From: an uncultured Alistipes sp.
Lineage (GTDB): Bacteria; Bacteroidota; Bacteroidia; Bacteroidales; Rikenellaceae
Length of the DNA stretch: 58,417 nucleotides
Reading direction: 5' to 3'
Assembly (NCBI GenBank): GCA_910583985.1
Contig: CAJTYA010000017.1
Coordinates: forward strand, 1-58,417
Shown: one piece after another, positions 1-7,519 of the stretch
Layout of the letters: every line of letters begins with the position of its first letter
Numbering within the stretch: position 1 is the stretch's first letter
Notes under the pieces: model-generated
Seen by the model: the letters and a program-made list of their open reading frames with translations, nothing else
Databases searched by the model: none
What the model was told of the DNA's origin: nothing
Program-made: the position numbers and the translations under genes

Positions 1-40
1 GTAACTGATTTTTATTCACTATTTTGCGTAATTCTTCATA

Positions 41-71
41 TTGATTCTGAACTCATAACGACTTAACTTTG
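41..71 (+). promoter_or_regulatory. integrase promoter
   Basis: TTG at 41-43, 20 bases, then TAACTTTG at 64-71, a full match to the Bacteroidetes -7 consensus TAnnTTTG. The expected start near 78 leaves a leader of only about 10 bases before the ATG at 89. Confidence 0.65.
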
Positions 72-88
72 CAATCTGTAAAACCGTT

Positions 89-1312
89 ATGAGAAACACG
101 TTCAAGATTCTGTTCTATGTGAACAAGCAGCGCATGAAGGAGGGACGCATTCCCGTGTATGCCCGCCTGACGGTGAACGGCCAAAGCACGTTCGTCAACT
201 GCCGTGTAACCCTGCCGCCCGCCTTGTGGGATTCCAAAGCCAACAAGGCCGCAGGCAAGAGCCACGAGGCACAGACGGTCAACCGCAAGCTGGAGCATAT
301 CCGCACCCAGATCGAGCGGCACTACCAGCGTATCTCCGACCGCGACGCCTACGTCACGGCCGAGCGAGTGAAATTAGCCTACCTCGGCATGGGTGAGGAG
401 TACGAAACGCTGTTGGAGGCGTTCGATAAGTTCAATCGCGATTTCAAACAGCACGTCGGCGTCGATCGGGCGCAGTCCACCTACCGCAAGTACGACAACG
501 TGCGTAAGCGGCTGGCGGAGTTCCTTGCCGACAAGCTCCACCGCAGGGATATTCCGTTGAAGGAGCTGACGGAAAACTTCATCACCGATTACGACCTCTA
601 TCTGCGCGGCGAGAAGGGCCTGACGCCCTCGTGCGTCTGCATCTACACCAAGCCATTGAAGATGATCGTCACCAAAGCCCACAACGCGGGCATGATCGCC
701 CGCAATCCGTTCGTCGATTATCATCCGAAAAAGACGACCAGAGAACGCGGCTACCTCATCGAATCCGAATTGCAGGCGTTGATGAACCACGAGTTCGCAT
801 TCGAGGGCTATGGTAAGGTGCGCGATATGTTCGTCTTCTCGTGTTTCACGGGTATGGCCCATGCCGACGTCAAGAGGCTGACGCAGGAGATGATCCAGCG
901 CTCGTTCGATGGCGATTTGTGGATCGTCAAAAATCGGCAGAAGACCGCCACGCCGTTCAAAATCAAGCTGTGCGGCATTACCAAGCGCATCATCGCCCGT
1001 TACGAACGTGAGGTCGCAGGGACGAATCTCGTGCTGCCCGTGCCCGACATCGCCTATTGCAACCGGGTATTGAAGAAAATCGCAGCGGAGGTCGGTATCG
1101 ACAAGACGATAACCTATCACATGGCGCGCCACACGTTCGCCACGACCAATGCGCTGGCGCAGGGCATCCGTATCGAGGTGGTCAGCCGGATGCTGGGCCA
1201 TACGAATATCAAGACGACCCAAATCTACGCCAAAGTCACGGACGACATGTTAGCCAAAGGATTCGACGAGATGGCCGACATCTATTCCGCAAAATACAGC
1301 CTCGCCCGATGA
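89..1312 (+). CDS. tyrosine recombinase / integrase, Bacteroides type
   Basis: The 407-residue protein should integrate and excise the element. It has an N-terminal arm-binding region (about 1-95), a SAM-like core-binding domain (about 105-205) and a catalytic domain. Catalytic residues visible are H344 and R347 in HMAR, H371 in LGHTN and the nucleophile Y380 in QIYAKV. The segment that normally holds the first catalytic arginine (TGLR...) reads TGMAHADV, so that Arg is absent, as known for IntDOT-like Bacteroides integrases. The gene overlaps the next one by ATGA at 1309. It lies at the left edge of the element, the usual place next to the attachment site. The family assignment is firm; the target site is unknown. 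Confidence 0.95.
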   Translation: MRNTFKILFYVNKQRMKEGRIPVYARLTVNGQSTFVNCRVTLPPALWDSKANKAAGKSHEAQTVNRKLEHIRTQIERHYQRISDRDAYVTAERVKLAYLGMGEEYETLLEAFDKFNRDFKQHVGVDRAQSTYRKYDNVRKRLAEFLADKLHRRDIPLKELTENFITDYDLYLRGEKGLTPSCVCIYTKPLKMIVTKAHNAGMIARNPFVDYHPKKTTRERGYLIESELQALMNHEFAFEGYGKVRDMFVFSCFTGMAHADVKRLTQEMIQRSFDGDLWIVKNRQKTATPFKIKLCGITKRIIARYEREVAGTNLVLPVPDIAYCNRVLKKIAAEVGIDKTITYHMARHTFATTNALAQGIRIEVVSRMLGHTNIKTTQIYAKVTDDMLAKGFDEMADIYSAKYSLAR

Positions 1313-1692
1313 AAAGAGAAATTATAAATACAGACGAATCCGGCAACCTCATTTTGCCGGCCGATATGAATGAAATAGCCATGACCGAATATGAAATCGC
1401 AGCGTTATTCGGCGTCATCGTCCCGACGGTTCGGGCGGCGATCAAGGCTTCCTATAAAAGCGGTGTAATCCGAGAAGGGGATGCGAAATGGTACTTGCAT
1501 CGGGAAAACGGAAACGTAATCGAAGTGTACAGCGTTGAAACAATCGTCGCGCTGGCATTCCGTGTCAATTCGTTCGGTGCGCATAAGCTGCGCGAGCATC
1601 TGTTTCACACTTTACGCATGAACGGAACCCGATCCGCAGTTCATATTCTTTTGACCTGCCCCCGTATCGCCGAGGCGATACCACCGAACTGA
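1309..1692 (+). CDS. RhuM-like DNA-binding protein
   Basis: This 127-residue protein starts at an ATG that overlaps the integrase stop codon (ATGA), so it is probably translationally coupled. A longer open frame reaches upstream inside the integrase but is not needed. Residues about 22-90 show a helix-turn-helix-like stretch (EYEIAALFGVIVPTVRAAIK), then a basic region and YSVETIVALAFRVNS. This matches the pattern of the RhuM/virulence-protein N-terminal domain (aLFg... RVNS). By position it may regulate integration or mobilization, but that is inference. No catalytic motif is seen. Confidence 0.7.
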   Translation: MKREIINTDESGNLILPADMNEIAMTEYEIAALFGVIVPTVRAAIKASYKSGVIREGDAKWYLHRENGNVIEVYSVETIVALAFRVNSFGAHKLREHLFHTLRMNGTRSAVHILLTCPRIAEAIPPN

Positions 1693-1708
1693 TCGGGGCG
1701 GAACAGTC

Positions 1709-1869
1709 TTAACCGTCAGCAGGTGCAAAGGTCATGCAGGGCTTTCGGTCGTCGGCAAGGTCGCGCGGCACAGCCGTTTCCCGATAAATCTTCCTCGACT
1801 GGCGAGCTATTTATCGTGAAAACTTTGCCGACGACCGCCCTGCAAAATAGAGCACCTACCGACGGTTAA
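1709..1869. repeat. long imperfect inverted repeat, oriT candidate part 1
   Basis: The arms at 1709-1761 and 1820-1869 pair over most of about 50 bases. Shared blocks include TTAACCGTC, AGGTGC, TGCAGGGC and GGTCGTCGGCAA. An inner stem CGATAAAT/ATTTATCG lies in the loop. It sits in the 421-base gap between the RhuM-like gene and the relaxase, where MobV elements usually carry oriT. A role as oriT or as a site read by the integrase or RhuM-like protein is inferred. Confidence 0.6.
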
Positions 1870-2000
1870 GTCCGCTCCACCCACCCGAAGACAGAGGAGA
1901 ATAATATGATGTTGACGCAACGACTGACGGATACCGCGACGGCATCGTCACCCACCATTCGGCCGCTTCGCGCCCGCGCCTTTTTGTAAAAAAGGCATAG

Positions 2001-2058
2001 CTTATTAGGGAATTTTCTGAGACGCATGTCTTCGACACGCTGAAAATTCCCCAATAAG
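2001..2058. repeat. 17-bp inverted repeat before relaxase, oriT candidate part 2
   Basis: Arms CTTATTAGGGAATTTTC (2001-2017) and its partner at 2042-2058 pair with one mismatch. The loop holds a smaller hairpin AGAC-GCAT-GTCT. The structure is 56 bases before the relaxase start, the usual relation of a MobV oriT to its mob gene. The nick site cannot be fixed by eye. Confidence 0.55.
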
Positions 2059-2113
2059 GCAAAGGAGCTTCGCCCCTCTGCACACCCCCAAACCACCAAC
2101 TGCCTAAAACCAC

Positions 2114-3487
2114 ATGACTATGGGCTATGCCGTATTCCATATGCAGAAGAGCCGCGGAACCGACAGCGGAACCTCTGCTCACATCGAACGCAAGGTCAAA
2201 CCCTCAAATGCCGACGAAGAACGCACGCACCTGAACCGGCAGCTGGTCGAATATCCCGATGGTGTGCAAAATCGCACGCAGGCGATCCAGCACCGTTTGG
2301 AGACTGCGGGACTTACCCGCAAGGTCGGCAAGAACCAAGTGCGGGCAATCCGCATCATGCTTTCGGGAAGCCCCGACGACATGCAGCGCATCGTGCGTGA
2401 GGGCAGGTTGAACGAATGGTGTGCCGACAACATGCAATATCTTGCCGAGACATTCGGCAAAGAGAACATCGTATCGGCCGACCTGCATCTGGACGAAACG
2501 TCGCCGCATATCCATGCGACGCTCGTGCCCATTGTAACGACCGAACGGAAACGCAAGAAACAGGAGGAGCGGGCGACCAAACGCTACCGTACGAAATCGG
2601 CATCCCGTCCCCGGTTGTGCGCCGACGAGGTAATGTCGCGCGGCAAGCTGAAAGAATATCAAGACACCTACGCCGCAGCGATGGCAAAATATGGACTGCG
2701 ACGCGGCGTCGAAGGATCGGAGGCGCGACATATCGACACGATGCAGTTTTACCGAGAGCTGAAGGCAATGACCGATACGCTGAAAGCCGACGTAACGGAA
2801 TTGCAGAAACGGAAGGCGACGGCACAGGAAGAACTGAACCGTGCGAAAAAAGAAGTACAGACCAAGCGATTGAAAAACTCCGCCGCCGGGGTCGGCACGA
2901 CCATTCTCGACGGTATCGGGTCGATGATTGGAATCTCAAAAGTCAAACGGCAGGAGCAGGAAATCGGAGTGCTACGGCAAGAGGTCGCCGCACGTGATGA
3001 AACGATTGAAATCCTGCAAACGAAGATTCAAACCATGCAGAGCGACCATAGCCGAGAATTGACGGCGATGCAGGCACGCCACGCTGCCGAGACGACCAAC
3101 ATAACGAAGCGGCACGAGAAAGAAGTATCGCTACTGAAAACTGCTTTCTCAAAAGCCGTAAAGTGGTTTCCATATTTCCGTGAAATGATCCGAATGGAAA
3201 GCGTTTGCCGAACGGTCGGTTTCGATGAAGAACAAACCGCGACGCTTATCAAAGGCAAACCGCTCGAATACAGCGGCCAACTATACTCCGAAGAACACAA
3301 CTGCAAATTCACGGTCGAACGAGTAACGGCGCAAATAACGCCCGATCCGACCGATAAACGAAAACTGCAACTCAATATTGACAAAAAACCATTCAATGAA
3401 TGGTGTAGGGTGAAGTGCGAGAAAGTACGAAACGCCTTTTGCCAGCCCGTGCAAAGGCAACAAAAAAACAAAGGGCCGAAATTTTGA
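2114..3487 (+). CDS. MobV-family relaxase (Mob_Pre)
   Basis: The 457-residue protein should nick oriT and lead the strand in mobilization. Motif I reads HIERKVKPSNADEERTHLN, fitting the MobV pattern HxxR...NxD..R...N. Motif III reads HLDETSPHIHATLVPI, with the expected HxDE..PHxH metal site. Residues about 215-350 are rich in Glu, Lys and Gln heptads and look like a coiled coil. The start could be the ATG at 2114 or at 2120; MGYAVFHM is the typical family start, which favours 2120 slightly. No MobB-like or type IV secretion genes are present, so transfer would depend on a helper. The closest known architecture is BmpH of Tn5520. Confidence 0.92.
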   Translation: MTMGYAVFHMQKSRGTDSGTSAHIERKVKPSNADEERTHLNRQLVEYPDGVQNRTQAIQHRLETAGLTRKVGKNQVRAIRIMLSGSPDDMQRIVREGRLNEWCADNMQYLAETFGKENIVSADLHLDETSPHIHATLVPIVTTERKRKKQEERATKRYRTKSASRPRLCADEVMSRGKLKEYQDTYAAAMAKYGLRRGVEGSEARHIDTMQFYRELKAMTDTLKADVTELQKRKATAQEELNRAKKEVQTKRLKNSAAGVGTTILDGIGSMIGISKVKRQEQEIGVLRQEVAARDETIEILQTKIQTMQSDHSRELTAMQARHAAETTNITKRHEKEVSLLKTAFSKAVKWFPYFREMIRMESVCRTVGFDEEQTATLIKGKPLEYSGQLYSEEHNCKFTVERVTAQITPDPTDKRKLQLNIDKKPFNEWCRVKCEKVRNAFCQPVQRQQKNKGPKF

Positions 3488-3791
3488 AACCCTGTTTCAG
3501 AAAATCACAAATGGAATAATAAACTATTCTGTTTTGCCTGAGCTGTTTGACGTCTTGAAACAATGCTATTGTTGCTGCTGGAGATGGCGTTTGCAATCCA
3601 GCTCGCTTTTTGAAGTGAGGTTTAGGGCTTTGTCAGAAGACATCGAGCAAATAAACCGACGATGTAAAATCATATATAAATGCCGTTTACATCGTTATAA
3701 TAAATCTGAGTTGGTTATATCAATAAACTTTAATTTTAACGGTAAATTATCATACGATTCTTTGGACTCGGAAACAATGGTTATTATAGTG
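3488..3791. other. AT-rich gap between relaxase and cargo
   Basis: The 304 bases between the convergent relaxase and TOPRIM-like gene are AT-rich. One plus-strand frame runs through them but shows no recognisable domain and ends inside the opposite gene. No clear terminator was seen. Confidence 0.5.
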
Positions 3792-4541
3792 CTATTTGAA
3801 GTAGTCGTACAAGAATATCGGAAACGCATTTAGGATGGCGACTGAACAACTCTCCTTATTGACGTATTTCTGAAGCTGCGCCTCAAAAATATTTTGCTGG
3901 GCAATGTCCCGCTTGTTCTTGGGATATATGTTCTCATCACAGCAGATATAATTTGCCTTGCATACATTCATATTTTTCAAATGTTGCCAATTCTGTTTGG
4001 TGGCTTCAATTCGTCGTTCTCGCGTATCTGTCAAAAAGTCCAAACTGCCATAATGGGAAAAATCGTGTGCAATATGTTTGAATTCTCTGCATTGGTCTTT
4101 GGGTATAGCATAGAGATAGTAATTCGCATCCGGCAATTCTTTCGCATGTCGTATGGACTCTATCATCGGATAGTTGATATATAACTTGCCGTTGGTCGTT
4201 TCATCATCGAACAATACAAGCATCTCACGCAATTGGCGGTTGATTTCGTCCAACGGCAAACGATGGTGCAAGTCGTAATCGAAAAATAGGTATATTTCGG
4301 CAAATGCCGAAGATGTTGTAATGTCTTTCAACGGATTATCCTCTTGACTTTCCAATTGTTCACGCAAAACCGATACGATATCGGCACCATCTCCAAGTTG
4401 AGTTATCTGTCTGTATAATTCGTAAATATTGTTTCCGAATGAACAGACAATAGCATCTGTTTCTTTGGGGAAGAACAGCTTTTCAATAGCCCGATATAAC
4501 TGGGGCTCTCGCTCTTTACCTTCAAAAACAAACAGAATCAT
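3792..4541 (-). CDS. TOPRIM-like protein, second gene of an Abi-like pair
   Basis: This 249-residue protein begins ILFVFEGKEREPQLY, in which E7 and G8 resemble the first TOPRIM motif. It has an acidic pair D88-Y-D90 after a hydrophobic strand (EIYLFFDYD), the second TOPRIM motif. This is the layout of RloB/AbiLii/DUF4435-type nucleases that partner with AAA ATPases. Its ATG overlaps the stop of the ATPase gene (4538-4541), so the two are coupled and probably act together in the cytoplasm. By family, such pairs give abortive-infection or anti-phage defence; the trigger and the target here are unknown. The exact family is uncertain because overall similarity to named members cannot be measured by eye. 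Confidence 0.7.
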   Translation of the reverse strand: MILFVFEGKEREPQLYRAIEKLFFPKETDAIVCSFGNNIYELYRQITQLGDGADIVSVLREQLESQEDNPLKDITTSSAFAEIYLFFDYDLHHRLPLDEINRQLREMLVLFDDETTNGKLYINYPMIESIRHAKELPDANYYLYAIPKDQCREFKHIAHDFSHYGSLDFLTDTRERRIEATKQNWQHLKNMNVCKANYICCDENIYPKNKRDIAQQNIFEAQLQKYVNKESCSVAILNAFPIFLYDYFK

Positions 4542-5641
4542 ACTTGAAAGGCATCTCCTCTAAAAAGTTTCTCGATATTATGTCCAAACCGCAACTCTTT
4601 GTCGGTGCATTCGCTCAAAGGCTTAATCTTGTTGTCGCTGACAATAAAGTTACAATCGGGACGGAGCAAGTCATTCGTCATCAAATAGGTATTATGCGAT
4701 GATGTGAATACCTGACAGTTGAGTGAGAATAACTGCTTACATACCTCGAATGCTAATTTAAAATGGTAAAAAGCATCGAACTCGTCTATGAAAACAAATG
4801 ACGCTTCGTTCATCCTTTTAATCCAGAAATAGAGCAGCATCAACGACTGTGTCCCGGTCGATGCAATCTGATTGAAGACAACAACGGCACCATCTATCGT
4901 GCACAAAAGAGCATTATCATTAATATTCGGTGTTACAAATTGAAATGACTGCTCACTCACTTTATTGATGAAGTCAGCAAAATCATCGGCAAGATTATTC
5001 TGGATAATAAATGTATCAATTAGTGTTATATTTGTTTCAAGGCCTATAAATTCCCTTGTGTCAAGATGCTTGAACCACAACATAGAATTGACGAAATGAT
5101 GCAATGCCATTAAGCAGTTATCTTCCGCCAGCGGATAGGAGGTGAGCAAGAAATTAACGATAGATACCCGATTGGCATTTACCATAAGGTTCTTTCTCGT
5201 GGCGTCCTCCATGGGAAATTGCTTGTCATCAATCTCAAAAGCATCATCGCGCCGAGAAAATATCATGCAGCCATCTACGCTTAAAGCTTCAGATGTAAGT
5301 GCACCGATGCTGTTTTTGGAATAACGGTACTCTATGGACTGGTCATTAAATTTAAACGTATATTCAAACTCGACCGGAGAGTTGGGCTTACCGGCATATA
5401 CGAAATTCATATAATAGTCCGGCTTTTTCCATTTTTGTGATAGATGATTGACAATATCGAAGACAGCCAAACCCAAATTGGTCTTACCCGAACCATTGGG
5501 CCCGTAGATGATGCCATTCTTGATTATACCATCTTTGATGGCGAACGTATTGAATTCGTAGCTACTCGGATTAGATAAGTCCCATTCAATCCGCTGCTTG
5601 AAACCTCTGTAATTCTTAACGGCAAATTTAGTCAGCATCAT
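4538..5641 (-). CDS. AAA15/21-type ATPase, first gene of an Abi-like pair
   Basis: The 367-residue protein opens with FAVKNYRGF, the N-terminal strand typical of OLD/AbiLi/RloA-type ATPases. It has a Walker A GPNGSGKT (47-54), an ABC-like signature STGTQS (261-266), a Walker B FVFIDEFD with D286-E287, and H316 in TSSHNTYL as a likely switch histidine. It should bind ATP as a dimer and control the TOPRIM-like partner encoded directly after it. Such ATPase/TOPRIM pairs include AbiL and PARIS. The start is ATG 5641 or 5638. A TATCTTTG -7 box lies at 5670-5663 and a large palindrome overlaps the -33 zone, suggesting regulation. Confidence 0.85.
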   Translation of the reverse strand: MMLTKFAVKNYRGFKQRIEWDLSNPSSYEFNTFAIKDGIIKNGIIYGPNGSGKTNLGLAVFDIVNHLSQKWKKPDYYMNFVYAGKPNSPVEFEYTFKFNDQSIEYRYSKNSIGALTSEALSVDGCMIFSRRDDAFEIDDKQFPMEDATRKNLMVNANRVSIVNFLLTSYPLAEDNCLMALHHFVNSMLWFKHLDTREFIGLETNITLIDTFIIQNNLADDFADFINKVSEQSFQFVTPNINDNALLCTIDGAVVVFNQIASTGTQSLMLLYFWIKRMNEASFVFIDEFDAFYHFKLAFEVCKQLFSLNCQVFTSSHNTYLMTNDLLRPDCNFIVSDNKIKPLSECTDKELRFGHNIEKLFRGDAFQV

Positions 5642-5662
5642 AGTCGTATAACATTATATGTG

Positions 5663-5670
5663 CAAAGATA
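5663..5670 (-). promoter_or_regulatory. -7 box of the ATPase/TOPRIM operon
   Basis: On the minus strand this reads TATCTTTG, a full match to TAnnTTTG, about 20 bases before the ATPase start codon. The -33 position would fall inside the palindrome at 5674-5718. Confidence 0.6.
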
Positions 5671-5673
5671 ATA

Positions 5674-5718
5674 CTTTTTCTTATCTGCCGTAATTTTTTT
5701 ACGGCAGATAAGAAAAAG
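5674..5718. repeat. 18-bp perfect palindrome at defence operon promoter
   Basis: Arms 5674-5691 and 5701-5718 are perfectly complementary (CTTTTTCTTATCTGCCGT and its partner), with a 9-base A/T loop. The left arm begins 4 bases beyond the -7 box, so the element covers the -33 zone. It could be an operator or a hairpin that blocks read-through from the upstream HEPN gene. Confidence 0.75.
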
Positions 5719-5835
5719 CAAAGAAAATGCCATGTGAACAGAGAATGTTTTGTGTCTGCCATAGTATGACAGTGCCTATATATACATTTGCCACAAAATA
5801 TGAAATTTTCAGACAAAAGGCATTACCTCTAATAG

Positions 5836-5873
5836 AATTATCCTCGGCATTTGTGGCGCTGCCGAGGATAATT
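5836..5873 (-). terminator. probable terminator of the NTase-HEPN gene
   Basis: Arms of 14 bases (5836-5849 and 5860-5873, AATTATCCTCGGCA and partner) form a perfect stem 28 bases after the stop codon of the minus-strand gene. The following minus-strand sequence is AT-rich but lacks a long T run. Confidence 0.6.
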
Positions 5874-5900
5874 ACATGTAACTTTTTGCCTCTGAAAAAC

Positions 5901-6863
5901 TTATTCTTCTTTCATTGACTTGTAAAGTTCTAAACGCTTTTCGCAGTACTTCGTTACGATTTCACCCATACGAACGACCCGTGCCATATGTTCTTTGAGT
6001 TCGAACGGGTGCAGCATGAATTGCCGCTCCTCGAAAGCCTTGCGGGCAAAACTTTTCAAACACGCTAACGTCGTGTTGCGCTCTACGTCTGTGTTATCGA
6101 ACAACAACATCAATTCGGTCGATAAGGTACGCATCCGTTCGTGTAGAATAGTGTGGTCATCGTGATTGAACGGCTCGTTGTGATAGACGTAATAAAGCAT
6201 CTTATAATAGAGAATCGCTGCTTTCGCAGTCATGAAAGCCGCCCACCGAATTTCGTTCGGATATTTAGGCGATCCCACCTGCGCAAGGTTCATCAACAGA
6301 TCGGCCACCGGCTTAAAAGTGTCGAAATAGGACTTGGCATCGCAATAGGCCGCCGCGAAATTGCAAGGCCGTTTCGGCCGCCGAAAATAAAAGCTGTCCT
6401 TGCAATAAAGCAATACGCCTTCGTGATGTGCGAAATAAAGCCACGGCGTGTTGTGCGATTCGATGTAGCTCAACGGGCAGACATACAGATTCATATAGGT
6501 GATTTCCCGCCAGCGGAAAGGCAGCTTGTAACGCAAATCGCGTTTCGCCTGCAACCAATTATAGGCAGGCGGATTCCGCACGGCAAGGAGCAGATCGTAA
6601 CATTTCGCCTCGCTGTGCATCGTGCCACCAGCCAGAGATCCGAACATCAAGATATATTCGGGATCGAATAAACCGTCTTTCGTCAGATAGCTGACGATTG
6701 CATCAGCTTCGCCTTGATTATACCGCGGTCTGTTCTCGGATAGGGACGATTGATGCTCCGTCGCACTTTCCGAAATGATGCCTTTTGTCTCGAAGTCGGT
6801 TGCGGAATCGGCGACTATTTGTTGTGCAGGCTGTTCCTGCATGCCATTCTGATTCATTTCCAT
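5901..6863 (-). CDS. fused nucleotidyltransferase-HEPN protein
   Basis: Residues about 55-170 of this 320-residue protein form a MNT-type nucleotidyltransferase domain. The motif FGSLAGGT matches the GSxAxG signature, but the following SDxD box reads CYDLLL, so the first acidic residue seems replaced by Cys and activity may be lost. The C-terminal half (about 180-315) is helical, as in HEPN domains, though a clear RxxxxH motif is not obvious. MNT and HEPN proteins usually form toxin-antitoxin or defence pairs; here they are in one chain. The gene is cargo of the mobile element, upstream of the ATPase/TOPRIM pair on the same strand but with its own terminator. A housekeeping role is unlikely; the substrate is unknown. 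Confidence 0.7.
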   Translation of the reverse strand: MEMNQNGMQEQPAQQIVADSATDFETKGIISESATEHQSSLSENRPRYNQGEADAIVSYLTKDGLFDPEYILMFGSLAGGTMHSEAKCYDLLLAVRNPPAYNWLQAKRDLRYKLPFRWREITYMNLYVCPLSYIESHNTPWLYFAHHEGVLLYCKDSFYFRRPKRPCNFAAAYCDAKSYFDTFKPVADLLMNLAQVGSPKYPNEIRWAAFMTAKAAILYYKMLYYVYHNEPFNHDDHTILHERMRTLSTELMLLFDNTDVERNTTLACLKSFARKAFEERQFMLHPFELKEHMARVVRMGEIVTKYCEKRLELYKSMKEE

Positions 6864-7050
6864 AGTCTCGAATGTTTGGAATTAGACAATAGTAGGGCTG
6901 TCCTTATCATGCCTATGGCACGACAAAGAGCATAACGATTCGGTTAGCTGTCATTGGCTAATCCGGCGGATGGGGATGGGAATGAAACAGAATGTTGCGC
7001 GGCGGAATCCACCGGCGGCTGGCCTTGCGGCTTGTCTGCGTCGAAACGCG

Positions 7051-7070
7051 GACGAGAAACGTTGTTTGCA
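7051..7070. repeat. terminal fragment of a third palindromic unit
   Basis: GAGAAACGTTGTTTGCA at 7054-7070 equals the terminal sequence of the two complete units that follow, in inverted orientation to the start of unit A 20 bases away. The sequence before it may be a diverged or truncated unit. Confidence 0.45.
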
Positions 7071-7083
7071 TAATAAAAAAGTA

Positions 7084-7227
7084 GCGCAGCTGCAAACAAC
7101 GTTTCTCCCTTTCACAGGTTCGACAGTGTGCCAATTCGCGGGACGCTAATCCCCAATGGCTCTACGCATACCTAAACATGGTAAAGTCGAACCTCCGCGT
7201 GATCGGGTAATAAATAACGTTGTTTGC
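7084..7227. repeat. palindromic unit A
   Basis: The 144-bp unit begins GCGCAGCTGCAAACAACG and ends CGTTGTTTGC. Outer arms 7092-7101/7218-7227 pair perfectly. An inner stem GGTTCGAC/GTCGAACC (7117-7124/7186-7193) closes a loop with further small hairpins (one is TACC/GGTA). Unit B repeats this layout with compensating changes. Confidence 0.8.
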
Positions 7228-7256
7228 GACAACAAAGATAGAAAAAAATTACAACA

Positions 7257-7282
7257 ATGAAAAACCCGACTGAATAGTCGGG
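7257..7282 (-). terminator. hairpin between the palindromic units
   Basis: CCCGACT-GAAT-AGTCGGG (7265-7282) is a perfect 7-bp stem. Read on the minus strand it is followed by TTTTTC, as in an intrinsic terminator, so a minus-strand transcript through unit B could end here. Confidence 0.55.
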
Positions 7283-7309
7283 AAATATCTGCTTTGCTGT
7301 ATTAAAAAT

Positions 7310-7456
7310 GCGCAGCTGCAAACAACGTTTCTCCTTTTCAGGTTCGACAATGTGCCATTCGCGGAGCGCTAACTCCCAACGGCTCTGCGCATACTTGTCC
7401 CGTATGCTTCATGTCGAACCATTCAATCATTTGGAGCTAATAAATACGTTGTTTGC
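7310..7456. repeat. palindromic unit B
   Basis: This 147-bp direct repeat of unit A starts with the same GCGCAGCTGCAAACAACG. Outer arms 7318-7327/7447-7456 pair perfectly, and the inner stem GGTTCGACA/TGTCGAACC (7341-7349/7412-7420) is one pair longer than in unit A. The apical hairpin here is CATAC/GTATG where A has TACC/GGTA, so the pairing is kept while the bases differ. Confidence 0.8.
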
Positions 7457-7519
7457 ACTACAAAAATACGACTTTTATTTGAAATGAAGAAATTGTGACG
7501 AAAATAACATATAATTCAC

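Noticed and set aside
7084..7456. Palindromic units as integron attC sites or a CRISPR array
   Set aside because: The ends do not match the GTTRRRY/RYYYAAC core, no integron integrase is present, and there are only two full units with no short regular repeats and spacers, so neither reading holds.
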